A stretch of DNA of 64,000 nt from Diphasiastrum complanatum (taxonomy: Eukaryota > Streptophyta > Lycopodiopsida > Lycopodiales > Lycopodiaceae): the NCBI GenBank assembly GCA_029204225.1, contig CM055108.1, positions 10,016,293 through 10,080,292 on the forward strand, read 5' to 3'. The notes below the pieces were generated by a model, which was not told the DNA's origin, made no database searches, and saw nothing but the letters and a program-made list of their open reading frames with translations. Below, piece after piece: positions 32,399-42,142 of this stretch (positions are counted from its first letter, which is position 1; every line of letters starts with the position of its first letter). A program made the position numbers and the translations under genes.

Positions 32399-32412
32399 TG
32401 GCGTCGTTGCCG
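32399..32412 (+). promoter_or_regulatory. G2 primer-binding site (tRNA-Asp type)
   Basis: TGGCGTCGTTGCCG differs by one base from TGGCGCCGTTGCCG, the complement of the tRNA-Asp 3' end used by several plant gypsy elements. Confidence 0.7.
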
Positions 32413-33247
32413 TTTTTAAGTGTTTTTCTACCTAGCTTCTTCTCCTCTTTTTCTTTTATTTCTTGCTTCCGTGTTGTATGTTTGCTTGTGTGCTTATCTC
32501 TATCTACCAACAAAAAGCACGCATCATCCCTCCAAGTCCTACACGAGCTGCGGAACAACTTCTTAAACCGGGGGGAAGCAACAAAAGAGTCAACTTGGGC
32601 ATTTTCTTCAAAAGAAGTGACCCAAGTGACCTTTTTCACAACCAAATAGATATATCAGAATTCGCCAGTCCGTCTGCAGCCCTAACAGACCCTGACCTTT
32701 CATTTTATTACCTCCACGAATTCTAACCATAGTCAGATTTTGAGAAAACAGTCTGTTGTACTATCAAAATCTCTTATTTCTCATCAAAATGTCTTAGAAT
32801 TCGCCGACTTCACTGAGGCTAGATCTCATTAAGATCAGTCCTTCAGTAGCTCCGCGAATTCTATCTCACAAATTTTGCCTGTTTACTGACAGAACATCAC
32901 ATCTTTCTCTACATTCCCTATTTGCCAGTCAAACCTCTCTGTTAGAATTCACCATCAAGCCTAAGAATTCGCCCTTACAACGCACGATTTTCCTGTACTA
33001 TCCACAAATTCTGAAATGCCAAATTTTTCCAGAAAATCTCAAAAATCACTATTCCGACATTCAGAAGACTTGTTCAAAATTTGCGAGTATCACAGTTAGA
33101 TTTATCTGCCTCTCCACAATTTTTCATCCTGTCCGCAAATTCTATAACAATCAGAAAGACCAGTTTTTGTCCTACACTATCCATTCTGCAAGCAAACTGC
33201 CCTTTTTGCCAAGTACAGTCTTGCCCTGCTCATCTCTATTCTGCATC
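32413..33247 (+). other. G2 5' leader with recurring GAATTCGCC-type motif
   Basis: No gene is present. AATTCGCC or close variants (GAATTCGCC, CGAATTCT, GAATTCACC, GCGAATTC) recur about ten times between 32,655 and 33,140 at irregular spacing. This resembles, with a different motif, the CTTCGCCGA decoration of E3. Confidence 0.6.
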
Positions 33248-35035
33248 ATGTCTCGTGACTGTGCTGAATTTTCTAATCCGACGACTCCATGAATGGAACG
33301 AAGAATTTCACGTATCGATGCACCAAAGTATGATGGCGAATCTGACCCAGTCCGATTTCTCCAAGACCTTGATAATGCATGTCGTTTTTATGGAGATACC
33401 TCTGAAACTGAAAAGCTTCGCCTATTTCCCATGGTACTCTATGGCACCGCCAAGGAGTGGTACTTGAATCTCGAAACTCCTGATCTGTCTTCTTGGACCA
33501 CCCTCAAGGATGCTCTCATCAAGCGTTTTAAACCATCCAAACTGACTCAGAGCCCGTTCATTCAAATTACTCATATCAAGATACGTCACGAAGAGTCTGT
33601 TCGAAACTACATTGAGCATTTTAAACGTCTCAAAGTAGTATGTGTTGATGAAAATATCACTGAACGAATGGCCATAAAACTATTTTTAGTTGGATTGCCT
33701 AAAAACATCCGACGTGAACTCAAACCAGTTGACCTTTATGATCAACTTAAAGATGTGATGACCGATGCTATCCATGAAGAAGACGAAGGTTCCGATGATG
33801 ACTTTGACCATCGTGAAAAGAAATCTAAGAATCCGGATCATCTTAACTCTGATAATATTGCCCAGTCTTCTAAAGTTCTACATCAAATTGAAACCTGGCA
33901 AAACGCTCAACAATCACATATGGATAAACTCACTGCCGATTTCCAAACCGCCATGAAATAGATTGTTGAGAAATCCTTTCTAGCAAGAGAAAATGTTTGG
34001 TGTCCAATCTGCTCACAGCATCACACTGCTAATGAATGCCCTCGACTGTGAAATCATTTTCCAGCTGCCACCAGACCCACCGTTTATCGAGCTTACCGCC
34101 CCTATCCGCCACAACAACCTGTGCCACGACCAGGGGTTTACCAACCACGACCACCTGCACCAAATCAATATCCATCTCCACGTCAACAGTTTGTTGTTAA
34201 CCAACCTGCCCCACAAAACGCTGTCCATTATCTTGATCCGAATACCACCGATCCGGCCACCTACTATGTGGAAGACAATACTCAACCGTAGTACCCTACT
34301 GAAACGGTTGTTTATTATACCTATGATTCTAATGCTCAACCATTGGATCCCAATGCCCAAGCTTATAATCCAAACCAAGCTGTCTTTGCCGCACATCAAC
34401 TACCTGCAATACGAGAATACTTTATCTGTGTAGGTAAACATCCTAGTATTCGCTGCCCAGATAAACTTCGTTTCCCTCTAGCTTGTGAAAATTGTGGTAT
34501 TGAACATCACGTGAAGGACTACCCATCCCGATCCAAACCTGCTATTCCAATCTGTTCAGTGCAAGTAGAAACTTTACCAGTTGAAACTCATCCTGCTTGG
34601 GTCTTGACTCGGGCACAAACCCAATGCCAAGCCCCTACACTTGCACCCAGCAAAACTCAACCGCAGGCTGTTCCTCCAAGTGATGATTCAACACCGATAG
34701 TTTATCCTCACCCATCTGAAGAAATTCGACTACATCATGAGTATCGCCAGCAAATTCGTAATGCCAACCAACAATCTTCCTCTTTCCATAAAGTACCTCA
34801 CAAGCCCTTTGAAAGCAAAAATCTTGAAGGTACCGAAGTTTGGGGAGATTTACTACAAGCCAATGTCACTCTTCCCTTCCATGTCCTCTAGAAGCATGCT
34901 GGCCAGTGGAAACAACAGATCCAATCCAATACCAACACCACTATTGATGAGTTGCTTGAAATGCCCTTACATCTAACCAATCCACTCAGCGAACAAGGCA
35001 ACATCAAAATCCCAGCTACCCATCATCAGGGCCCG
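33248..35035 (+). pseudogene. gag: G2 gag, broken by several stops
   Basis: The likely start is the ATG at 33,248; an in-frame TGA at 33,290-33,292 precedes a second ATG. One frame then continues with TAG or TGA at 33,959, near 34,048, 34,288 and 34,889. The capsid domain reads IDAPKYDGESDPVRFLQDLD, then FPMVLYGTAKEWYLNLE and VRNYIEHFKRLK. After an acidic stretch come zinc-knuckle-like motifs WCPICSQHHTANECP and CENCGIEHHVKDYP; the latter has lost its last Cys. A Pro/Gln-rich tail follows. gag forms the particle and packages RNA. It is homologous to the E3 and G3 gag remnants. Confidence 0.85.
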
Positions 35036-36494
35036 TGAAGTTTTAGCAGTACTCGATGGAGGTTCCGGGGTTCATATCATTTCCACATCCCTCATGATGA
35101 AATGGAATCTGAGAGACAAGCTAGCCAAACCTACTTGTCAGCTTCGAATGGTTGATCAAAGTGTGGTCCGACCTACCGATTTCCCTCCGCACGTGCTGAT
35201 CAAACTAGGAGGTCTCAAATTTTATGTTGACCTTGTAGTACTTGATATTCCCAATAATGCCTATTCTTATGAATTACTACTTGGTCATCCATGGCTAACC
35301 AATGCACAAGTCATTCATGACTGGAGCAAAGGCCGAGTCACTTTTGGTAATTGTGACAATTCTATCACAATTGACTCAACGGGTAAACTCAAAACTACAC
35401 GCATACATGACGAGGGATCCTCAACCACCAACTCAGTATTTGAGCCATACCAGTCCAGCCACGAAAAAGGTCATTATGTTAAATCTACTGATATCATAAA
35501 CTGGAGTCACAGTCTAGCTACCATTGACTGTGTGAATGCCGATTACTGTGCTCAACATCAGAATAATTGTACCTCTCCACACCCAATCGATCACGACCAA
35601 TTACCTGATCTGGATACACCCATCAACAATATCAATTTTGTTGATATTCTTCCACACCATGATGAGCTGCTAAATGTTGCATGGCTACCTACTAATGAAT
35701 CAAACGATTTATTCATTGATGACAAGAACGTCTTACGAATTTAGAATTGCCCAGAAGATACGGACATTTCTGATATTCAGATCCTCAACTATATGGAAGC
35801 ACTTCCCCTGAAGACCTATCTGCAACATGCTTCCAAGGTGGAATTCGTTGCCAAGGTTGCAAGTGAAAAACCTAAGAAAAAATTCTACCGTCCCAAACAC
35901 CCACACTATCCATGGCATCTCTGTGAGAAGAAGACTATCTTTCAAATTGATGACGAGATCCTCCATGACATACCAACTGTCTCTCCACCACCAAAACCTC
36001 AACTACGTGGTCATACTATGAAAGAGAAAATCAAAAAACCACTTCAAATTCAACCGCCGGGTGATCTCACAACTGTTCAGAAAGTTCATGAGATTGCTCT
36101 AGCCCTACACCCATCCCCGAAAAAGCACCATCTCGGCAAGATAAAGGCAAGGCCCCCCTCGAATCTCCAGCCCATGATGTTCCTGCATACTTTAAGGACT
36201 ATACGATCGAGGATGTCACAATAAAATTACCCCAAGCTCAACGTGAGCCCACTGGTAATTCACCCTACAAAGGCCCTGCACAAACCATAACCCTTTCCCT
36301 GAGTGAGCCAAATGACACCAACGAATATCTTGTCCACATCGAAGCTCATCTCAATCGCGAACAACGAAGACGGCTTGAAAAGCTCCTGCGAAAATATCGA
36401 CATATCTTTGTCTGGACCTATAAAGACATGAAAGGCGTCTCACCCCAAGTAGTTGTGCATCGTATCCCACTTAAACCGGGTGTGAGGCCCAAGG
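35036..36494 (+). pseudogene. pro-pol: G2 protease, linker and first part of reverse transcriptase
   Basis: Protease begins at EVLAVLDGGSGVHIIS, with the active-site Asp in a DGG context shared by this gypsy group, and continues through LLLGHPWLTNAQVIHDW. A linker follows (HYVKSTDIINWSHSLATIDC), a stop near 35,744, and then pol text: YFKDYTIEDVTIKLP, RKYRHIFVWTYKDMKG and VVVHRIPLKPGVRPK, the lead-in to reverse transcriptase. At 36,495 the coding text stops abruptly and LTR sequence begins, so the rest of pol has been deleted. Confidence 0.82.
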
Positions 36495-36714
36495 TTAGTC
36501 TAGTCACCTTGCTAGTTGGGTAAGCCTTAGCAAGGATTTTTATTGTTGTTACTAATTAGTTTATTTCCGTTTCGAGCACTAATTGGGTAAGTCTTAGTGC
36601 TCTCATTCCTATCCATATTTCCGTTGAAGCTTATTGTAGAAACCTAAAAAGTGGACGAATCTCTACATCCGTAAGTAGATCTAGCCACCACACTCACTAG
36701 AAATACTTCCAACA
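36495..36714 (+). repeat. Truncated second copy of the G2 LTR
   Basis: It matches 32,165-32,397 with few differences and one gap of about 13 bp. The left side joins pol at a shared TTAGTCTAG-like junction; the right side ends CTTCCAACA, the true LTR end, against minus-strand gypsy DNA. It fits a deletion from inside pol into the 3' LTR. Confidence 0.85.
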
Positions 36715-37515
36715 TAAGGGCTTAATCGGCTGCTTAAGCTTCTCACACATCTGTTTTTGACGCTCGGTTAATTTTGTATCAATAATTTTATTTTTTTGTA
36801 ACCGAGGTTTTTGTGGTTTTTGAGTGGGTGGTGTTGTGGCCTCACTTATCATGTCGTCATCGATTGTCTCCCAGACTTCATCTGGATACACGTCCCATGT
36901 GTAGACTTTGGGCTTGGGCCTATATGCTTGTGTGTTGGGTACTTTGTATGTCAGTTGGATATGAGCCAGCGGCCCTGGTGACTTAATTTCCTGAGGAATT
37001 GATTTTGGCGGATAACCTTGGGCATCTAGATAAAGGTAAACATGTTCATCCGTCATTTCAACATCATCCATGAAAAGAATACCTTCTTCAGAAACATGGG
37101 CGGTAGAGACGCTAGGTTCTCCTAGGCACCAAGCTATAGGAATCGGGTCAATCATCATAAGTGGGATTATGGGTGTATCAATGTCTGTAGAAGATGGGAG
37201 AATATCCACATTTTTTGCAGCGCTCTCGATACGACATCGGTTAGAATCAGCATAGTCCATAGTGGCTAGTGCTTGACCCCAATTGATTATGTCTGTGGAT
37301 CTCGTATAGTGGCCTTTTGGTTGGATCGGGACACTATCTGATTTGTCAGAAGTTGTTGATGACCAATCATCATAAACTTTAGCAGGCTTGACATGGCCAG
37401 TTGAGTCAATAGTGACTCGTTTGTCGTGATTGCCAAAGGTGATTTCGCTATGCTTCCAATCTTGGACAACACCTGCCATCTGGAGCCAGGGTGTACCAAG
37501 GTGTACTATCAAATG
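36715..37515 (-). pseudogene. pro-pol: G3 gypsy protease/linker fragment
   Basis: Minus-strand text matches the G2 protease: HLGTPWLQMAGVVQDW, EITFGNHDKRVTIDSTG, then the linker HYTRSTDIINWGQALAT. The later linker is longer (EEGILFMDDVEMTDEHVYLY; PKVYTWDVYPDEVWETIDDD). The active-site end of protease is missing on its upstream side, and reverse transcriptase is cut off by the G2 LTR. Unusually for this window it has no stop for about 300 codons, so it may be a younger copy. Confidence 0.8.
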
Positions 37516-39093
37516 GGTTGGGGACAAATGGCAAAGAGGGCTTGAAGGGCATGAAGAATGACAAGATGGCATTTTGAAGGGGGACACTTGGGATCTACTA
37601 TAAAAGGAGACCACTCTTTGTGTTAAGATATAGTTGGATGATAGTTGGATGATGATGTGATAGTTGGATGATAGTTGGGTGAGTTAGATGATGATGTGAT
37701 GGTTGAGAGTTTTTTAGAGTTGAAAGGTTTTGGAATATGGGTGCTTGCTTGAGAGATCTTTGTTGATGAGTAGATTTGATTCCTTGTAAGTTTGGTTTGA
37801 TGGATGGTTAAATGTGATTTTTGCCTTATAGTATGCTTATGCATTGGTACAAGTATTGTCTTGCATAGTTGCTTGTGGAGTGATGGATGTTTGGGGTTGA
37901 ATGCTTGTTAGTGGATTGAGAGTAGACTCACTTGTAGTTGATAACAATGGATAGGTTGGGTGCTTGTGGTTTGGTTTGAGAGTTGTGTTTTTCCCTCCAA
38001 TTAGTTGATTGATTGTTGGAGGCTTGATTGGGTTGATGGAGTTTTTGTTTGCACTCCTTGGGATTGAATCTATGCTTGTTGATGGGAAAAGTGGGTTGTG
38101 CTTGAACATTAGAGTAATGTGTTGAGAGAATTGCTTTTGTTGAGAGTGATTTCATGGTGATGGTTGGTTGGTTGGTTGTAGTCCATTGTCATACTAGTAG
38201 GCTTATATCTTGAATGAGTGGGATGGTTTGCTTAAGGGCTTGGTGTGAGTGATGGGTTGCTGATTATTTTAGCCATTGTATCTTTTTGGCCTGTTTTTTT
38301 TTATAGACTTTCGGTTCAGTTTTCTCTCAACTGAACCGTTAACATTTCAATCGCACCATTCATATTCTAGAAACTTTCATTTTCTTCATTTTCTTATTTT
38401 ACACCAATTCGATCGGACACGCGTAAAGTGGAAAAAACTGCGTCAACATGTCTGGCTCTGATTTTTGCTACAAGATTCATGACTAGAGTTTCCACGAACC
38501 GGCTACCTAATTGAGCATTGAGGTATGTTCTGATTTTTCAAACTCTATTTGTACCAATAAACATAAAGTAGTATGTTTTGTCATGAACATGTTATGGTGT
38601 GTGATAGTAGGGTTTTTCCACATTTCCAACTAAATCGTTATAAGCGTTTTTGTTGGGAAGCAAGTAAGTTTCATGAAGTTCTGGTTGTAAGTTTTCTAAG
38701 TTAAATCGGAATGCAATGTGAGGTTATTGCTATAGTCAGCTACATGAGAATAAGGTTTTTATAAAGCGTTTTTTGAAGCAAGTAAGGTTTTATAGACCAC
38801 TTACCTCTGTTTAGTAACAAGGTCATATAGATTTGAGTTTTTTTAAAATTAAATTGCATATGTGCATCTAGTATTGTAGTTACAATTTTTTACAAGCATA
38901 TTATTGTCGTGTCATTTTAAAAGCGAATCGAAAATTTAGAGACAGCCTCAATACTTAACATGAACATGTCAATACTTTGCATTTGCATCCAAAGTTGTGT
39001 CCAAATCTTGCCCAAAGTCTTGGGGTAAAATGGGCAGGTGAGAGCCTGGAAAACTCTCATTGGTTGGGGAGCACGAGGCAATAGAGAGGGCCA
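37516..39093. other. Insert between G3 protease and gag; no gene identified
   Basis: From 37,620 to 38,260 the plus strand is a G/T-rich degenerate repeat of GATAGTTGGATGAT and TTGGTTGG units. From 38,276 to 38,530 a TA-rich stretch, an inverted repeat GGTTCAGTTTTCTCTCAACTGAACC, an ATG in good context (CAACATGTCTGGCTC) and a possible donor GAG-GTATGT look like a captured first exon, but stops follow quickly. The rest is AT-rich. It separates parts of what should be one gypsy coding region. Confidence 0.4.
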
Positions 39094-40240
39094 TCAGAGT
39101 TGGATGTGGCAAATCCTTTGTTGCTCACGTAGGGCCAAACCACCATTAGAGGTGGGACCCCTTGACCCTTTTAGGATGTTTTGGCTGGACCAACCTCCCA
39201 TAAAAAATGGCCCTAATAGGGATCTGAGCAGATAACAGACTTTCCATATGTTCTTCCTCTCGCAAATACTCATCTCTAAATTCATTGTACTGCCTTTGTT
39301 CCACGTGTGGGTCTGGGTAGTCTTTGGGTAATGTGGAAGTGTCAAGTGGCTTCCATGTTGGTCAGCTGATTTAGCAATGTTTTGTTGTTGTTCTTGGTGT
39401 TGGCGTTGTACTCTAGTGAGGACTCTAACAGGTTTAGATGATATATGATGCGCTGGAAGGATCCTGCTAGGTTGTTTAGGACAGTCTTTGAAACTGTGTT
39501 TGCGAACACAGTTTGGACACTCCACATGGTATTGGTTCTTAACTTTACAGTCAACCATGAAGTGCCCAATTTCGCGACAAATATAACAACGGTTGCTCAT
39601 TGGTCCTGTGGCAATAGCATAACATCTTGGATGGCTAGCGGTGGATTTTCTTGTGGTGTGGAATACTCATCTCGTTTGCACGGGCATGAGTTGTCGGTTG
39701 GATATTGTTGAGAACTAGCAGATGGAAGTGGTGTATCGTGATGATATGAGTGATCGTAGGAGTTTTTGACAAGATGTGTTTGTGCAGATTCTCGAGGGTT
39801 TCTATGTCTTTGTGCTCCTAGATTAGGTTGTCCCCTTGGAGGTGGTCCTAAGAGCACTAGCCGTGGTTGAGGTTCATGTCTAGATTTTCTAGGCAACTCT
39901 TGTATATGAACTTGGTTGTTTCTTGATGGATAGTGCTGATTTTGATTTTGTGAAACAAATTGGTGTCTAGGAGGTTGATAATGTCCCCCTGACTGGTTGT
40001 GAGGCTAGTTCCTCGGTTTATAATAGTAATAGAGGGAGGTATGACCCATAAAGTCATAGATGTCACATTTGATCAATGAAGTATTTGGGACCGGTTGGTA
40101 TGATGGGCACTCATTGCTAGTGTGTGCATCTCGAAAGTGAGGGCACCATGTATTCTCTCGTCTATGGTGGATTTGGCCAGTGGGTAACTGACTTGGCATG
40201 CTCAGCTCCTTAACAATTTCCTGATGGTTGGCAACCTTAG
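39094..40240 (-). pseudogene. gag: G3 gypsy gag fragment
   Basis: Minus-strand pieces in changing frames hold the gag C-terminal zinc motifs of this gypsy group: TWCPHFRDAHTSNECP near the right side, then a Pro-rich linker, CYICREIGHFMVDC (a complete CCHC knuckle) and CPNCVRKHSFKDC. The order and spacing match G2 (WCPIC...ECP, then CENCG...). With the protease fragment to its left on the same strand it is one element, split by the insert between them. Frameshifts make it a pseudogene. Confidence 0.75.
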
Positions 40241-41504
40241 GAAAGACCGAATTACTTCCCAGATTTTGCATGGGATAGTTGAGTCTTATATCAAGATAGC
40301 CAAGGCTCTTCTCAAACCATATAACTGGTTCAAGACCATTTTTGGAGAGCTCAGACGAGCCATCAAGAGTAATACCAAGCAACAATTTGTTGTTGGCCCT
40401 TTGTTATCTCTCCTAGTAGCCTCCCACCTTGAAATTAAAATCCATGGATTTTGTATGGATTCCGTGCTTTCTATTTATGAAGAAACACCGGCCGAGTCAT
40501 CTCATCAGACATCCAGCTCACATAGTCGACGCCGTTCATGCAGCGAGATCGTCATTCCTGAATCACCTTTCGCACAAACATCTTCAGTTGCGCTCCCACC
40601 CCCTGCTGCTATTCGCACTGAACTACCTATTCCCCCCGTCTCTGATGCTTCCCTCATCTCTGCTTCCTCTCACGGACAGTTTGTGACCATTGGGGCTACG
40701 ATTCCCATCACAGCTACCCAGGCCGTCTCACCCCCACACACAGAAGTTGTTTTCCCAAACACCTAGTATTTCATGGACATGTTCGATGATTCCAACTCCC
40801 TTGGGGCCTCAGAAGTTTTTGTCATGCCCTAGAGCCCTACGCCCTTTGAGCTCCAATCCCTTGGAAGAGGATTCGAACAGTTCCATGATACTCCTACTGG
40901 TTTTGACGACTCTTTTCAGATTAACCAGCAATCTCAAGATGAAGCCGCACCAGCCACAATTCGGGTCTGGCAAGCTATCAAATCACTGAAGCAGTTCGAC
41001 GCCACAGTGTCTGAGGGCTATGAAGAAGAAGACCTTTTTTAAGAAGAAGAGTTACAGGCACCTGTTCCACGCCAACCAGGGACAGTACCACCAGGTCCTT
41101 ATATTGCTACCACCTCCACAACAGTAGATTCTGGTGATGCTCTTGGTTTAGTCTCAAGCCTTGCGCAAGTGATCCAGTCTATGTTGGATAAGAAAAAAGA
41201 AATGGAACAGCGCATTTCAAGTATGGGATCGGAAAATACTCTCATCACCCAAAAAGTTATTCCGCAAAACAAAGAGTTGAAGATCGCCAAGCAACATGAA
41301 GCTAAGTCTGAAGCTGAAAAGAAGACGACACAGCAATTGGCTGCTCACCTAGAAGACTATGTCGGTGATGCAAAAATCGGTTTCATTCATGAACGCGAAA
41401 CAATTCAAATGGATTTCAGATATGATTGCTGGTCACTGCCAATTACATCATTCCTACAGCCCTCCAGAATGCAAACAGACACTACTGATCTACGTTTTGA
41501 TTAA
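40224..41504 (+). pseudogene. Additional ORF of a gypsy element, 3' part (third copy type)
   Basis: One plus-strand frame runs for about 425 codons with stops at 40,764, about 40,830 and 41,040. It begins inside a helical segment (WFKTIFGELRRAIKS, then QQFVVGPLLSLLVASHLEIK), continues into a Ser/Pro-rich linker, an acidic stretch, and a coiled-coil-like C-terminus (MLDKKKEMEQRISS; KQHEAKSEAEKKTTQQL). The layout of globular domain, Ser/Pro linker and helical tail parallels the E0 additional ORF, whose corresponding segment reads YDWSQFASNCLHECVKNK. The N-terminal side is cut at the junction with minus-strand gag. Confidence 0.55.
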
Positions 41505-42142
41505 CATAGCATTCAATAAAATTCAACCAATGTGTGAAATTGATAAAATGAGTGAATGAGATACACAAACGATGGCAGACAACAATTCATTTAAGATCAG
41601 ACGAGATAAGAGTGATATGTGTGTAATGGCTACAATATCATCTATTGATCTTCTCGTTTTTTGTGCGCTGTATGACAGACCCACACAACGCGCTGGCATG
41701 AGAGAGGGGTGCTCTCCCATGAGCAATGTCTCGCTTACTAGTGGACTTCTTGGATCTCTATGGATCATGCTTACAAAACTTGTCACAGACAAACTTCTAT
41801 TCTGTATCATGTTTGTCTATATTGCTTACTAGCATTAGACTTGTTATATTATGCATCAACCAGAAGGTATATAGTCGCGTTGTATAACTTCTAGATTAGA
41901 GTGATTAAACATCTACAACTAATCACGAACTACAAGAGTGGCAAATTAGCCACGACCTAGAGTGCATCTGCTGATATCATGATATCATATCAGATATCTA
42001 TACTTCTTGGTACTTGCATGATCTTGCTGATTCTTTTTGGAGCATGAGGGTTGAAAAAGACATCACGATGATTTTCATGTCGCTTCAAGTCGTTTGACTT
42101 TCGCGTTGTCCTTTCTCCCGTTGTACCGCAAAAAATTATCTT
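41505..42142 (-). other. 3' flank of minus-strand copia fragment, possible LTR
   Basis: There is no supported gene. On the minus strand this follows the copia RNase H; a TATATACC box near 41,865 and an end in TTTCACACA near 41,533 suit a 3' LTR, but its ends are not proven. Palindromic GATATCATGATATCATATCAGATATC-like text (41,975-42,000) stands out. Confidence 0.35.

Noticed and set aside
37623-38155. Minus-strand Thr/Ser/Pro/Asn-rich ORFs
   Set aside because: They come from the G/T-rich degenerate repeat; three overlapping frames are open, as expected for low-complexity DNA.
41533-42000. Firm 3' LTR of the minus-strand copia fragment
   Set aside because: Plausible promoter box and end, but no second copy and no primer site to define it; kept only as a low-confidence flank.
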